Below the pieces are notes generated by a model. The model ran no database searches. It saw only the letters and a program-made list of their open reading frames with translations, and was not told the origin of the DNA. A program made the translations under genes and the position numbers. Shown here piece by piece: positions 53,230 through 62,519 of a stretch of 64,000 nt of DNA (position 1 is its first letter; every line of letters starts with the position of its first letter). This DNA is from Bacteroidota bacterium (GTDB taxonomy: Bacteria > Bacteroidota > Bacteroidia > Flavobacteriales_D > Crocinitomicaceae), in assembly GCA_016192075.1 (NCBI GenBank), contig JACPUU010000013.1:62001-126000 (forward strand), in the 5' to 3' direction.

Positions 53230-53703
53230 ATGGGAACTATGAATCTCAAACCGGTGATACGGCCTTACCTTCCAAAAGATAAAAACCAGGTAATTCAATT
53301 GCTTCAGCTGAATACGCCGGCTTATTTTTCTGAGGATGAAGAAAAAGACCTGGTTCATTATTTAGACCATGAAATTGAACATTATTTTGTAGTTGAATTA
53401 AATGATACAGTCATTGGTTGCGGTGGTTTTAATTTTTCAGAAGATTCCGCAACCGGAAAAATCAGCTGGGATATACTGCATCCCGATTTCCAGGGAAAAT
53501 CAGTTGGTACGCTGTTGCTGAAATACCGGATTGAAAGGCTGCAAACATTTAACGAACTAAAACGGATTATTGTCCGAACCTCGCAACAGGCATATCGTTT
53601 CTATGAAAAATCAGGTTTTGTACTGCTTGAAACCAGTAAAGATTACTGGGCAAAAGGGTTTGATTTGTACCTGATGGAATATCAGGGAGTAAGAAGAGAA
53701 TGA
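53230..53703 (+). CDS. GNAT family N-acetyltransferase
   Basis: 157 residues. GNAT motif A is in the segment DILHPDFQGKSVGTLLLKYRIERL with the Q/RxxGxG/A-like QGKSVG loop; the end AYRFYEKSGFVLLE is the usual motif B region. It transfers an acetyl group from acetyl-CoA to an amine; the substrate is unknown. Two ATGs are possible (53230, 53239); the first is 5 bp past the dehydrogenase stop. Confidence 0.85.
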   Translation: MGTMNLKPVIRPYLPKDKNQVIQLLQLNTPAYFSEDEEKDLVHYLDHEIEHYFVVELNDTVIGCGGFNFSEDSATGKISWDILHPDFQGKSVGTLLLKYRIERLQTFNELKRIIVRTSQQAYRFYEKSGFVLLETSKDYWAKGFDLYLMEYQGVRRE

Positions 53704-53787
53704 AATTTCGATCGGGAAACTTTAAAAAACGATCCATCTGCAACTAAAAAACGCGCTGTTAAGATGACATCGGCCGTAATTTACCCC

Positions 53788-53795
53788 TACCTTTG
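53788..53795 (+). promoter_or_regulatory. -7 promoter element of ndh
   Basis: TACCTTTG matches TAnnTTTG, giving a 5' leader of about 95 nt before the ATG at 53896. A short ATG is present inside the leader at 53829, but it is out of frame or has a weak context. Confidence 0.35.
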
Positions 53796-53895
53796 TACCG
53801 TCACACATTAAAATCCATTAAATAAAAATGGAGAGCGGATACCTCTTCTCCGGCAATCATCAGCAATCGACATCGGTTTCATTCACACATTTACC

Positions 53896-55167
53896 ATGGA
53901 CACAAAGAAAAAAGTAATCATTGTTGGCGGTGGTTTTGCCGGCATTCATTTAACCCGGAAATTGGACGAGAAATTATTTGATGTTTTACTGATTGACAAA
54001 CTCAATCACCACCAGTTTCAGCCGCTGTTTTACCAGGTAGCTACCTCGCAGATTGAACCTTCAAGCATTTCGTTCCCGCTGCGCAATGTTTTTAAACGCA
54101 AACGCAATGTACAAATCAGGCTGGCAGAAGTTTTACGGGTTGACAAGTTCAACAATAAAATAACAACCAGCATTGGCGAATTTGACTATGACTATTTGGT
54201 TATTGCAACAGGCTGCAAAACCAATTTTTTTGGCAATCAGAATATCAGTCAACATGCTTTCACGTTAAAATCAACGTATGATGCCATCACTATCCGCAAT
54301 CATATTTTACAAACATTTGAAAAAGTTATTTCAGCCCGTGAAGAAGAAAAACAGGCCTTGCTAAACCTGGTCATTGTTGGCGCAGGCCCCACAGGTGTTG
54401 AGCTATCAGGCGCTTTTGCTGAAATTAAGAACAACGTTCTTCCTCGTGATTACAGGGGAATTGACTTTTCAAAATTCAACATCCTGTTGATTGAAGGCGG
54501 AAAAGATACCCTGGGCAATATGAGTAACAAAGCCAAAAAGGCATCCAGAAAATACCTGCTGAAAATGGGCGTTCAGCTATATACTGAAACCATTGTTAAA
54601 GATTACGACGGAACGGAATTAAAATTAAATAACGGGGATATTATTCAGACAAAAACCGTGATTTGGGCGGCAGGTGTTACCGGAAATAAAATCGAAGGAT
54701 TTTCGGCAGATCAATTTGCCCCGGGCAACAGGCTTAAAGTAGATCGCATAAACCAGGTACAGGGCTGCCCGGATATTTTTGCAGTTGGTGATATTGCTTT
54801 TATGGAAACGCCCAACTATCCCAAAGCGCATCCACAAGTGGCAAATGTTGCCATCAATCAGGCAAGGTTCCTTGCCAAAAATTTAAAATCACTGCAACTA
54901 AAAAAACCAACCACCCCATTTGAATACAAAGACTACGGCTCTATGGCCACCATTGGCAGAAACAAGGCCGTTGTTGATTTACCGTTCGTGCGTTTTAAAG
55001 GATATTTTGCCTGGCTGGTGTGGATGTTTTTGCACCTGATGCTTATTTTGAGTGTGAAAAACAAGCTCATTATTTTCATCAACTGGGCCTGGGCGTATAT
55101 TACCAAGGACACATCGCTGCGGCTGATACTTTCTCAGAAAAAAGAGGTTTCTGAAAAAGGTTCATGA
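53896..55167 (+). CDS. ndh: Type II NADH dehydrogenase
   Basis: 423 residues. Two Rossmann dinucleotide folds: FAD site VIIVGGGFAGIHLTRKL near 8-24 and NADH site LVIVGAGPTGVELSGAFAEI near 157, plus the FAD-binding C-terminal motif IFAVGDIAF. Near the C-terminus amphipathic and hydrophobic helices (YFAWLVWMFLHLMLILSVKNKLIIFINWAW) provide membrane attachment. It passes electrons from NADH to quinone without proton pumping, feeding the cbb3 oxidase branch. Stands alone. Confidence 0.92.
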   Translation: MDTKKKVIIVGGGFAGIHLTRKLDEKLFDVLLIDKLNHHQFQPLFYQVATSQIEPSSISFPLRNVFKRKRNVQIRLAEVLRVDKFNNKITTSIGEFDYDYLVIATGCKTNFFGNQNISQHAFTLKSTYDAITIRNHILQTFEKVISAREEEKQALLNLVIVGAGPTGVELSGAFAEIKNNVLPRDYRGIDFSKFNILLIEGGKDTLGNMSNKAKKASRKYLLKMGVQLYTETIVKDYDGTELKLNNGDIIQTKTVIWAAGVTGNKIEGFSADQFAPGNRLKVDRINQVQGCPDIFAVGDIAFMETPNYPKAHPQVANVAINQARFLAKNLKSLQLKKPTTPFEYKDYGSMATIGRNKAVVDLPFVRFKGYFAWLVWMFLHLMLILSVKNKLIIFINWAWAYITKDTSLRLILSQKKEVSEKGS

Positions 55168-55194
55168 GGCGTGTTCTTTTTGTTAACTACAGAG

Positions 55195-55308
55195 GTGTCA
55201 TTTCGAACGAAGCAAAGCGCAGTGATAAATCTCATCCGGTTAACGATAGATCCTGATCAGCATCTGACGCAACTATTGACAGATTTCTCACTTCGTTCGA
55301 AATGACAC
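55195..55308. repeat. Inverted repeat with perfect 18-bp ends
   Basis: gtgtcatttcgaacgaag (55195-55212) and its exact complement (55291-55308) face each other, 78 bp apart. The tcatttcgaacgaa motif is a common repeat type in Bacteroidota genomes. The segment between has no coding potential. Confidence 0.75.
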
Positions 55309-55440
55309 TTCCATGGGAGCACTGTCAATGACGGTTCCAAAGGAAGCCGCTGGCTAATGACACTTCCATGGGGAGCCTCGGGTCAATGACGGTTCCAAAG
55401 GGAGCTACTGTCAATAACGATTCCAAAGGACGTCTCCGGT
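55302..55440 (+). repeat. Five degenerate copies of a 26-29 bp repeat
   Basis: Copies begin at about 55302, 55328, 55357, 55386 and 55414. Each reads atgac(ac/gg)ttcca(tg/aa)gg(g/a)agc..., with alternate types: odd copies carry acttccatgg, even copies ggttccaaag. The spacing is 26-29 bp. They immediately follow the inverted repeat. Confidence 0.7.
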
Positions 55441-55441
55441 C

Positions 55442-55486
55442 AAAAAAAACCTCTCACCATTCCCGATAGCGGGACGGCGAGAGGTT
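55442..55486 (-). terminator. Terminator of dnaK
   Basis: Minus-strand arms aacctctc and gagaggtt pair over 8 bp, with an inner cccgctatcggg helix, followed by eight T residues. It lies 33 bp past the dnaK stop. Confidence 0.85.
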
Positions 55487-55518
55487 CTGTAAGCATTTAT
55501 TGTAAATTAAACCAGGTA

Positions 55519-57423
55519 TTACTTGTCTTTCACTTCTTCGAAGTCAACATCTTCAGCCTCGGCATCTTTTGTGCCTGATGAAGAACCGGCATCACCCTGC
55601 GGCTGCCCATCTGCCGCACCACCTGTATTTGCATACATGTCTTGTGACGCTGCCTGAAACACGTTGTTCAGATTTTGCATAGCACTGTCAATGCGTGTAA
55701 AATCTTTTGCCTCGTGCGCTGCTTTAAGCTCAGCCAAAGCAGATTCGATTGGTGCTTTTTTATCAGCCGGAATTTTATCTCCGTATTCGCTGAGTTGTCT
55801 TTCTGTCTGGAAAATCAACGCATCTGCTGCATTCAGTTTATCAGCCTCTTCTCTGCGTTTTTTATCAACCTCAGCATTGTTTGCCGCTTCTGATTTCATG
55901 CGGTCAATCTCTTGCTGAGACAATCCGGAAGAAGCTTCAATTTTAATAGACTGTTGTTTTCCGGTAGCTTTATCTTTTGCAGAAATACTCATGATACCAT
56001 TTGCATCAATATCAAAAGTTACTTCAATCTGCGGTGTTCCCCTGCGGGCAGGTGGAATGTCAGCCAGTTGGAATCTTCCCAGTGAACGGTTATCTGATGC
56101 CATTGGGCGTTCACCTTGCAATACGTGAATGTCTACGGCTGTCTGATTATCTGCTGCGGTTGAGAATGTCTCTGATTTTTTGGTTGGTATGGTTGTGTTG
56201 GCCTCAATCAATTTGGTCATTACACCCCCCATGGTTTCAATTCCCAGTGAAAGCGGTGTTACATCCAGCAGCAACACATCTTTTACCTCACCGGTTAAAA
56301 CACCACCCTGAATAGCTGCTCCTACGGCAACAACTTCATCGGGGTTAACACCTTTTGAAGGTTCTTTACCAAAGAATTTTTTTACAGCTTCCTGAATTGC
56401 AGGAATACGGGTTGAACCACCAACCAGAATCACTTCATCAATATCTGAGGTTGAAAGTCCGGCATTTTTCAATGCTGTTCTGCAAGGTTCAATGGTTCTT
56501 TTCACCAGGTCATCAATCAACTGCTCAAACATGGCACGTGAAAGTGTACGCACAAGGTGTTTTGGCATACCATCAACCGGCATGATATAGGGCAGGTTAA
56601 TTTCAGTGGTGGTTGAAGAAGACAATTCAATTTTTGCTTTTTCGGCCGCTTCTTTCAAACGCTGAAGCGCCATGGCGTCTTTACGCAGATCCAGTCCTTC
56701 ATCTTTTTTAAACTCCTCAGCCAGCCAGTTGATGATTTTATCATCCACATCATCACCTCCCAGGTGTGTATCACCATCGGTTGCCAATACTTCAAAAACA
56801 CCATCTCCCAACTCCAGTACAGACACGTCGTGCGTTCCGCCACCAAAGTCAAAAACAATGATTTTCTGATCTTTATTCTTTTTATCCAACCCGTATGCCA
56901 ATGCGGCAGCGGTTGGTTCGTTAATGATCCGTTTTACTTTCAAACCGGCAATTTCACCAGCTTCTTTAGTTGCCTGGCGCTGTGCGTCGTTGAAGTATGC
57001 AGGAACGGTAATAACCGCTTCTGTTACTTCCTGCCCCAGGTAATCTTCAGCGGTTTTCTTCATTTTTTGAAGAATCATAGCCGAAATTTCCTGTGCGGTA
57101 TACAACCGGTCGTCAATTTTTACGCGCGGGGTATTGTTATCTCCTTTTACCACATCGTATGGTACACGGGCAATTTCTTTTGAAGCCTGATCAAAGGATG
57201 TACCCATGAAACGTTTAATTGAATAAATCGTTTTTTTAGGGTTGGTAATAGCTTGTCGTTTTGCCGGGTCGCCCACTTTTCGTTCGCCTCCATCCACAAA
57301 CGCAACGATTGAAGGTGTGGTACGTTTCCCTTCGGCATTAGTAATTACAACCGGCTCGTTACCTTCCATTACAGATACGCACGAGTTTGTAGTTCCTAAG
57401 TCGATTCCAATTATCTTACTCAT
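55519..57423 (-). CDS. dnaK: Chaperone protein DnaK (Hsp70)
   Basis: 634 residues, full length. N-terminal ATPase motif [11 protein letters not shown], phosphate-2 region [13 protein letters not shown], adenosine motif [11 protein letters not shown], linker [16 protein letters not shown], substrate domain and C-terminal tail [11 protein letters not shown]. It refolds proteins with DnaJ and GrpE, neither of which is nearby. It is monocistronic with its own terminator. Confidence 0.98.
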   Translation of the reverse strand: MSKIIGIDLGTTNSCVSVMEGNEPVVITNAEGKRTTPSIVAFVDGGERKVGDPAKRQAITNPKKTIYSIKRFMGTSFDQASKEIARVPYDVVKGDNNTPRVKIDDRLYTAQEISAMILQKMKKTAEDYLGQEVTEAVITVPAYFNDAQRQATKEAGEIAGLKVKRIINEPTAAALAYGLDKKNKDQKIIVFDFGGGTHDVSVLELGDGVFEVLATDGDTHLGGDDVDDKIINWLAEEFKKDEGLDLRKDAMALQRLKEAAEKAKIELSSSTTTEINLPYIMPVDGMPKHLVRTLSRAMFEQLIDDLVKRTIEPCRTALKNAGLSTSDIDEVILVGGSTRIPAIQEAVKKFFGKEPSKGVNPDEVVAVGAAIQGGVLTGEVKDVLLLDVTPLSLGIETMGGVMTKLIEANTTIPTKKSETFSTAADNQTAVDIHVLQGERPMASDNRSLGRFQLADIPPARRGTPQIEVTFDIDANGIMSISAKDKATGKQQSIKIEASSGLSQQEIDRMKSEAANNAEVDKKRREEADKLNAADALIFQTERQLSEYGDKIPADKKAPIESALAELKAAHEAKDFTRIDSAMQNLNNVFQAASQDMYANTGGAADGQPQGDAGSSSGTKDAEAEDVDFEEVKDK

Positions 57424-57730
57424 ATTAAACGTGTTTTTGCATTTTAGTAGTTAGTGAAGCTGTTTTCTTTTTTGCGCTTCGCGATAAGAATTGTCAATTG
57501 ACGTGCCATCCCGTGATTCGGGTGCCAAATGCTTCGTTTTGTCAGAAATGAGCATCAACAAGGCCTGGAAGTGTGACAGATAGTCAGAAAATCAATGTCA
57601 GTCCGTCCTGATCTGCGATTCATTGCAGACCTACTCCGTCATGCTCCCATGATACTTTCAGGGAACAAAATACGTGATCAATGGTATGGTGGGGCTCAAT
57701 TTCCGGAAACGCTGACGACCTCTGTCTAAA
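57424..57730. other. Region upstream of dnaK without a recognised gene
   Basis: About 300 bp between dnaK and the candidate minus-strand RNA. No convincing TAnnTTTG or heat-shock element was found on the minus strand in front of dnaK. No coding region is supported. Confidence 0.3.
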
Positions 57731-57895
57731 TGTAAAAAGGACATTCTTTCGAACGTCCTTTCCACAAGTTTCTGGGTTTTTTATGCAATCAATAGGTTCT
57801 GATCACAACATGGTCTGGAACTGCAAACCAGACCTACAACTTAAACTTTTGCCGGTACCCTATCAAAATACCGCCAGTCTATCCCGAAAATCGTA
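57731..57895 (-). ncRNA. Candidate structured RNA, possibly a 6S-type RNA
   Basis: A predicted minus-strand transcript of about 165 nt. It has a perfect promoter upstream (57899-57928) and ends in a strong terminator: AAAGGACGTTC-GAAA-GAATGTCCTTT (11 bp with a GAAA loop) and T residues (57731-57761). Inside, GGTCTGG/CCAGACC forms an apical hairpin (57812-57834), and UUGAUAGG near the start pairs with CCUAUUGA near the end. An outer stem AUUUUCGGG/CCCAGAAAC closes a large central bubble. A long irregular hairpin with a central bubble resembles 6S RNA (6S-Flavo type), which binds RNA polymerase. The identity is inferred; no search was made. Confidence 0.5.
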
Positions 57896-57898
57896 TAA

Positions 57899-57928
57899 CA
57901 AACATACCATTTCAAAAATACCATGCAA
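57899..57928 (-). promoter_or_regulatory. Promoter of the candidate RNA
   Basis: Minus-strand TTG, exactly 19 bp, then TATGTTTG: both elements match the Bacteroidota consensus with ideal spacing. There is no open reading frame after it other than a short accidental one. Confidence 0.7.
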
Positions 57929-57938
57929 GTGTTTTGAT

Positions 57939-57959
57939 AAAAATGAGGGGGAAACCCTC
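57939..57959 (-). terminator. Terminator after the 57970 lipoprotein gene
   Basis: Minus-strand GAGGG and CCCTC form a 5-bp stem with a 5-base loop, followed by ATTTTT. It lies just past the stop at 57970 and separates that gene from the RNA promoter. Confidence 0.5.
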
Positions 57960-57969
57960 TAAACTAATT

Positions 57970-58425
57970 TTACTCCCTTTCCAATACAATGGTCACCAAC
58001 TTGTCAGGATAGCCAAAGGTAGTATACGATTCAAAGCGGAACAGCCTGCGCTTGCTTTCTTTTACATCATACATTCCGCTGAAATTAACACATTGTGAAA
58101 AAGCCATACTTTGGGTATCAGACGTGGCCGAATCAGCATAAAAATCAAAGTCACCCCCGAGGTTGCTGAATTTCCAGTAAAAGTCTACGGTGCTTTCATT
58201 CTGATGCTCCCACGTTGCCATGCAATAGTTCTCATGATCATCACACGGGTAGATTTGCCAGTCGGGAAGTTTGGTAAATAGCGTAGTACCGGCACTGAGT
58301 TCAGTTACCGCCCAGCGGCCTTCGTCAATGAAACGTTTATAGGCCCGCTCATTTTTGTCACATGAAACGATGGTTACTAACAAAAAGGTTATTGATGCCA
58401 TCCATCCTTTAAACATCCGCTCCAT
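57970..58425 (-). CDS. Lipoprotein of unknown function
   Basis: 151 residues; the lipobox VTIVSC places the lipidated Cys at 22. Mature part with a lipocalin-like pattern: GRWAVTELSAGTTLF, DFYWKFSNLGGDFDFYADS, and KRRLFRFESYTTFGYPDKLVTIVLERE at the end; three further Cys. No family recognised. The ATG three residues in (MFKGW) could also be the start. Confidence 0.65.
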   Translation of the reverse strand: MERMFKGWMASITFLLVTIVSCDKNERAYKRFIDEGRWAVTELSAGTTLFTKLPDWQIYPCDDHENYCMATWEHQNESTVDFYWKFSNLGGDFDFYADSATSDTQSMAFSQCVNFSGMYDVKESKRRLFRFESYTTFGYPDKLVTIVLERE

Positions 58426-58517
58426 CTCCCTCTTTTTTAGTAATTTACGAAAAATGACCGGGAAAGGTTGTCTTTTTTATTGAATTTTAAGGGTTTAACG
58501 ATTAAAGGGCAGCCGTT

Positions 58518-59426
58518 TTACAGCACAAATTCGTCCCCGTCTTCAACACAGGTGGTATTTTCAAAAACAGCGCTTGCTTCAGCCTTTAATTCAGCAGTAC
58601 TGGTAAACCGGGCTGAAAAATGACCAATCAGCAGGTGCCTTACCTCAGCCTTTTTAGCAAGTGCAGCGGCTTGCGCGGCTGTAGAATGATGCGTCGCTTT
58701 GGCCCTGTCCAGCTGTTTTTCACTGAATGTAGCTTCGTGATACAAAAGATCTGCCCCTTTGATCCAGCCGGCAGCTTTTTCATAATAACGCGTATCGGTA
58801 CAAAAAGCATAACTCAGCAAATGTGCAGGCGGTAATGTGAGTTGATCGTTTGGAATAATTTTGCCGTCACGCTCCAGGTCTGATCCATTTTTTACCGCCC
58901 AGATTTCGGCCAGACTGATGGCGTATTTTTCAATCTGATCTTTATCGATATTACGTTCTTTGGGTTTCTCTTTAAATAAAAAACCATAACATTCAATACG
59001 GTGTTTCAGCGGAAAGGCAAAAATTTCCAATACCCGATCTTCAAAAATAAGGGTTTTGGTTTTGCAATGGATGGTTTGAAATTCCAGCTCAAAATCAAGC
59101 GTGACCTTTGTGAGTTCAAACTGAAAACGAATCATTTTTTCAAGTCCGTCTGGTCCAAAAATGATGAGCTTTTGTGTTCTGCCCAAAAGATTCATGGATG
59201 CAAGCAGGCCAAATATGCCCAGAAAATGATCGCCGTGTAAATGAGAAATAAAAATATACTGGAGACGCTGAAAGCGCACACCGTATTTTCGCAATTGCAG
59301 CTGCGTGCCTTCACCGCAATCTATGAGAATACGACGCTCATTAAAATTCAGATACTGTGATGTAACACCCCGCTGAAGTGTGGGAACAGCGGCCCCGGAA
59401 CCAATAATAACAAGTTTAAACGGCAA
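58518..59426 (-). CDS. rnz: Ribonuclease Z
   Basis: 302 residues, the short ELAC1-type length. The zinc-binding motif HxHxDH is His62-Leu-His64-Gly-Asp66-His67 in SHLHGDHFLG, with GSGAAVPTLQRG at the start and the later EATF and TKATHHSTAAQAA histidines. It removes 3' trailers from tRNA precursors. It is last of a minus-strand run: dnaN, lipoprotein, secreted protein, rnz, with gaps of 9-41 bp. Confidence 0.93.
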   Translation of the reverse strand: MPFKLVIIGSGAAVPTLQRGVTSQYLNFNERRILIDCGEGTQLQLRKYGVRFQRLQYIFISHLHGDHFLGIFGLLASMNLLGRTQKLIIFGPDGLEKMIRFQFELTKVTLDFELEFQTIHCKTKTLIFEDRVLEIFAFPLKHRIECYGFLFKEKPKERNIDKDQIEKYAISLAEIWAVKNGSDLERDGKIIPNDQLTLPPAHLLSYAFCTDTRYYEKAAGWIKGADLLYHEATFSEKQLDRAKATHHSTAAQAAALAKKAEVRHLLIGHFSARFTSTAELKAEASAVFENTTCVEDGDEFVL

Positions 59427-59447
59427 AATAGCGAATGATTTCGGGGA

Positions 59448-60158
59448 TTATTTTTTCTTCTTTTTCTCCTTCTTTGTCTTTCCGGAGGTAGTTGTTGTAT
59501 TTTCAGAAGAAGTGACAGAACCGGTGGCAGCGCCGGAATCTGTTGTGTCAACATGAGTACCCGAATCTACCGGCTTGATATCTGCCGGTTGACTATCTGC
59601 TTTTTTTTTATCGTCTCCCTTTACATCTTTTTTGTAAAGAATTTGGGTGTTCTCATCTTTCTTACCAATAGCGCTGTTGATCGTAGCTTCCATTACCTGG
59701 TAATTGTTGTTGAGTTTTACAATGTGTTCGTAATACACCGTAATACCATCGGTTGTTTGAATATTTGACCAGAAATGAACCAGGTAATAATCAGCCCGCT
59801 CTTTGTAATTATCTGCATCAGTCTGTGCTTTGGTGTACGCATCCGTCAGGGTTTTGTGCTCTGAATCATACGATTCCTGGGTGCCTTTAAAACGGCCGGC
59901 TGCTTTATCCTGCTCAAATTCAGTTACGCGTTCTTTGTAAGCACGGGCGCGCATAACAGCAATAAAATAACCCTCTGAATATTCAGCTCTGAAATTTTCA
60001 AACTTATAATTGGAATGTGAATAGAAAACAGAATCAGCCCACTTTACTACGGCTGCCTCCACTTTTAATTTGTCTTGTGAATCATCAATTTCATCATCTT
60101 GCGCAAAAAGTGATGGTCCAAAAAATGCAAGTGCAAAAAAGCCTAAAATGTATTTCAT
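59448..60158 (-). CDS. Secreted protein with coiled-coil and lysine-rich tail
   Basis: 236 residues with signal peptide (about 1-20, ending SLFAQ). Middle rich in charged helix (VTEFEQDKAAGRFKGTQESYDSEHKTL). The C-terminus is low-complexity: Thr/Ser-rich, ending KTKKEKKKKK. No family recognised. It lies between a lipoprotein and rnz. Probably periplasmic; function unknown. Confidence 0.6.
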   Translation of the reverse strand: MKYILGFFALAFFGPSLFAQDDEIDDSQDKLKVEAAVVKWADSVFYSHSNYKFENFRAEYSEGYFIAVMRARAYKERVTEFEQDKAAGRFKGTQESYDSEHKTLTDAYTKAQTDADNYKERADYYLVHFWSNIQTTDGITVYYEHIVKLNNNYQVMEATINSAIGKKDENTQILYKKDVKGDDKKKADSQPADIKPVDSGTHVDTTDSGAATGSVTSSENTTTTSGKTKKEKKKKK

Positions 60159-60167
60159 ACTGTTTTA

Positions 60168-61112
60168 TTAAAAAAAATCTCCATAAGGTGGATTAATGCG
60201 TGTTTTTGATTCAATTTCATAAAAAGGCGAAAAATCAAACCGCAAAACAGACGTATCGGTTATACCTCCAATTGTCTGACTAAATTTATAAAAAATATAA
60301 TAGCCGTGTATGGCGCTGGCTGTACTTTTTTCATAAAGGGGTGAAAACGCAAGGTCTTTCTGTGCCAATGCTGTATCTGTTGCTGCCACCTGCTCATCAC
60401 GCACCAGCATCTGAGCCACCTGGTTTGGATCAAAAACACCACTCACCCTCACCAGTTCGGTAATACGGATACAGGTGTAATAATACGCTGATCTTTCTGA
60501 AACATCGTTGAGTGTTTCCAGGTGATCTTTGAAAAACGTATAAAAGGCATTGCTCAGTTTACGCGCCTCTATAATGTCAGGACTAGTAAAAACAGTATAG
60601 TGGTGAAAAAAATAATTCAGCGCCTGCTCGTAATAACCGGGAATCTGAAGAATTGTAAGCGGCTCTACCGCCATTACCGCAAAGGTATCATTCAAAATAT
60701 AATTTGCCTCTACCACCTCAAGGTCACCAGAACCTGTTGTCAATGTAAAAAAATGTTCCAGGTGTGCTGTTCGTTCCAGGTGTGCCGCTTCAATGTACGC
60801 GCGCTTTGCTGCAATAATAGAATCTGTTTTTGCCCCATCGTGAAAACCCAGTTCACGGTCAGCCTCCATTTCTTCAAGGTTGATGAGTTCTTGCGGAACA
60901 TGAACCACCACATCTGTAAAACCGTAAGCGGTATATTTTTCAGTGGTTATCCGTTCGCGGATATACTCCCCAACAGCATTCTGGCAGCTAACCTGGAGTG
61001 AGGCCCTTGGTGCAGGTGGATCTTCCAGGAACAAATCATCTGCAAAATAACAACTCTGTAGCAGCACAAGGCTGCAGAGCACAAGGATTTGTTTTCTGAA
61101 TTTTGGGGTCAT
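60168..61112 (-). CDS. Lipoprotein of unknown function
   Basis: 314 residues from the ATG at 61112. The frame extends to 61148, but the signal peptide MTPKFRKQILVLCSLVLLQSC starts at the inner Met, with the lipidated Cys at 21. The mature part is largely helical with aromatic residues (YYEQALNYFFHHYTVF, SAYYYTCIRITELVR). No family recognised. 41 bp downstream of dnaN and 9 bp upstream of the secreted protein gene. Confidence 0.65.
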   Translation of the reverse strand: MTPKFRKQILVLCSLVLLQSCYFADDLFLEDPPAPRASLQVSCQNAVGEYIRERITTEKYTAYGFTDVVVHVPQELINLEEMEADRELGFHDGAKTDSIIAAKRAYIEAAHLERTAHLEHFFTLTTGSGDLEVVEANYILNDTFAVMAVEPLTILQIPGYYEQALNYFFHHYTVFTSPDIIEARKLSNAFYTFFKDHLETLNDVSERSAYYYTCIRITELVRVSGVFDPNQVAQMLVRDEQVAATDTALAQKDLAFSPLYEKSTASAIHGYYIFYKFSQTIGGITDTSVLRFDFSPFYEIESKTRINPPYGDFF

Positions 61113-61153
61113 TTGCGCAAAGGCCGCAAAAATCGTACCTGAACGCAATGGGC

Positions 61154-62272
61154 TTAGCGAATCATGACTGGCATTACCAGCATCAGGATATGCTCCTGCT
61201 CATTTTCATTACCACTCGGCAGCAGAATTCCGGCTTTGTTTGGCTCACTCATCTCAAGCACCACCTCGGTGGTATTGATGTGATTCAGCATCTCCATCAA
61301 AAACTTGGAGTTGAAACCAATTTCCATATCATCACCGCTGTAACTGCAAGTGAGACGTTCTTTTGCCTCATTTGAAAAATCAAGATCTTCAGCAGAAATA
61401 GTCAGCTCACTTCCGGCAACTTTAATTTTTACCTGGTGCGTGGTTTTATTGGAGAAAATAGATACCCGTTTAATAGAGTTCAGAAACGATACACGATCAA
61501 CCGTTAAAACATTTGGATTATCAGTTGGAATAACCGCTTCATAATTCGGGTATTTTCCATCAATCAAACGGCATGTCAGTTCAATGGTTCCAAAGTTAAA
61601 GCGGGCAGTTGATTCGTTGTATGAAATTTCAACCTCTTCAGCACCGGTCAGGTTTGATTTTAAGAGGTTCAACGGTTTTTTTGGTAAAATGAAATCTGAA
61701 TTTTTAGAAGCACTTCCGTCAGTACGGGTATAGCGTACCAGCTTGTGCGCATCGGTAGCAACAAAAATCAATTTCTCAGGGGAGAACTGGCAAAAAACAC
61801 CACTCATTACCGGGCGCAATTCATCGTTTCCGGTTGCGAAAGCCGTTTTATCAATAGCCTGTGCAATCACATCTCCCTTTAACTTTACAGAGCTGGCGCC
61901 TTTCAGTTCAGGTGATTTTGGAAAGTCAGCCGCATTTTGACCTACCAGTTTGTATTTTCCATAATCAGAAGATATTTCAATTCCAAAATTGGAGGCATCA
62001 ATTGAAAAAGCCAGGGGCTGATCAGAGAAGTTTTTAAGCGTATCCAACAATAATTTTGCGGGAATTGCAATTTTTCCATCCTCTTTGGCTTCATCGGGCT
62101 TAACACTGGTTTTCATTGTGTTTTCAAGGTCTGATGCTGAAATGGTAAGTTCACCTTTAACAAGTTCAAACAAAAAATTGTCAAGGATTGGGAGCGAATT
62201 GCTGCTGTTCAGAACTCCACTAATGCTTTGAAGGTTTTTAAGCAGGGCAGAACTGGAAATGATGAAGTTCAT
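61154..62272 (-). CDS. dnaN: DNA polymerase III beta subunit (sliding clamp)
   Basis: 372 residues, full length, three clamp domains. Typical segments: MNFIISSSALLKNLQSISGVLNSSNSLPILDNFLFE at the start, FVATDAHKLVRYT in the middle domain, and the C-terminal PSGNENEQEHILMLVMPVMI with the last residues forming the partner-binding pocket. It tethers DNA polymerase III to DNA. It is the first gene of a run that includes rnz; dnaA is not in this window. A TATATTTG element lies 34 bp upstream. Confidence 0.97.
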   Translation of the reverse strand: MNFIISSSALLKNLQSISGVLNSSNSLPILDNFLFELVKGELTISASDLENTMKTSVKPDEAKEDGKIAIPAKLLLDTLKNFSDQPLAFSIDASNFGIEISSDYGKYKLVGQNAADFPKSPELKGASSVKLKGDVIAQAIDKTAFATGNDELRPVMSGVFCQFSPEKLIFVATDAHKLVRYTRTDGSASKNSDFILPKKPLNLLKSNLTGAEEVEISYNESTARFNFGTIELTCRLIDGKYPNYEAVIPTDNPNVLTVDRVSFLNSIKRVSIFSNKTTHQVKIKVAGSELTISAEDLDFSNEAKERLTCSYSGDDMEIGFNSKFLMEMLNHINTTEVVLEMSEPNKAGILLPSGNENEQEHILMLVMPVMIR

Positions 62273-62306
62273 AAGTTGGTCTTTTTTTTATAAAATTTTG
62301 AAGAGA

Positions 62307-62314
62307 CAAATATA
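62307..62314 (-). promoter_or_regulatory. -7 promoter element of dnaN
   Basis: Minus-strand TATATTTG matches TAnnTTTG, 34 bp upstream of the dnaN ATG. Confidence 0.45.
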
Positions 62315-62519
62315 GGTTGAATGCATCTGGGACTTCAGCGCCTTTGAATCAATTTTATTAACAGAATTCTGATTTTGTTGAAAACCTTAGACAGCCTTTA
62401 TTTCAGGCCATTTAACAGCAGTCTGCACATCAAACTTGGTGAAACTGTTAAAAACCTTTTGGCCCGACCCGAAAAAAAGCTGTACTTTCAGCAAAACCCT
62501 ATTTTTCGTTTGATTACTT

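Noticed and set aside
57681-57962. 93-residue plus-strand open frame
   Set aside because: It overlaps the candidate minus-strand RNA and has low-complexity composition and no homology that I can see.
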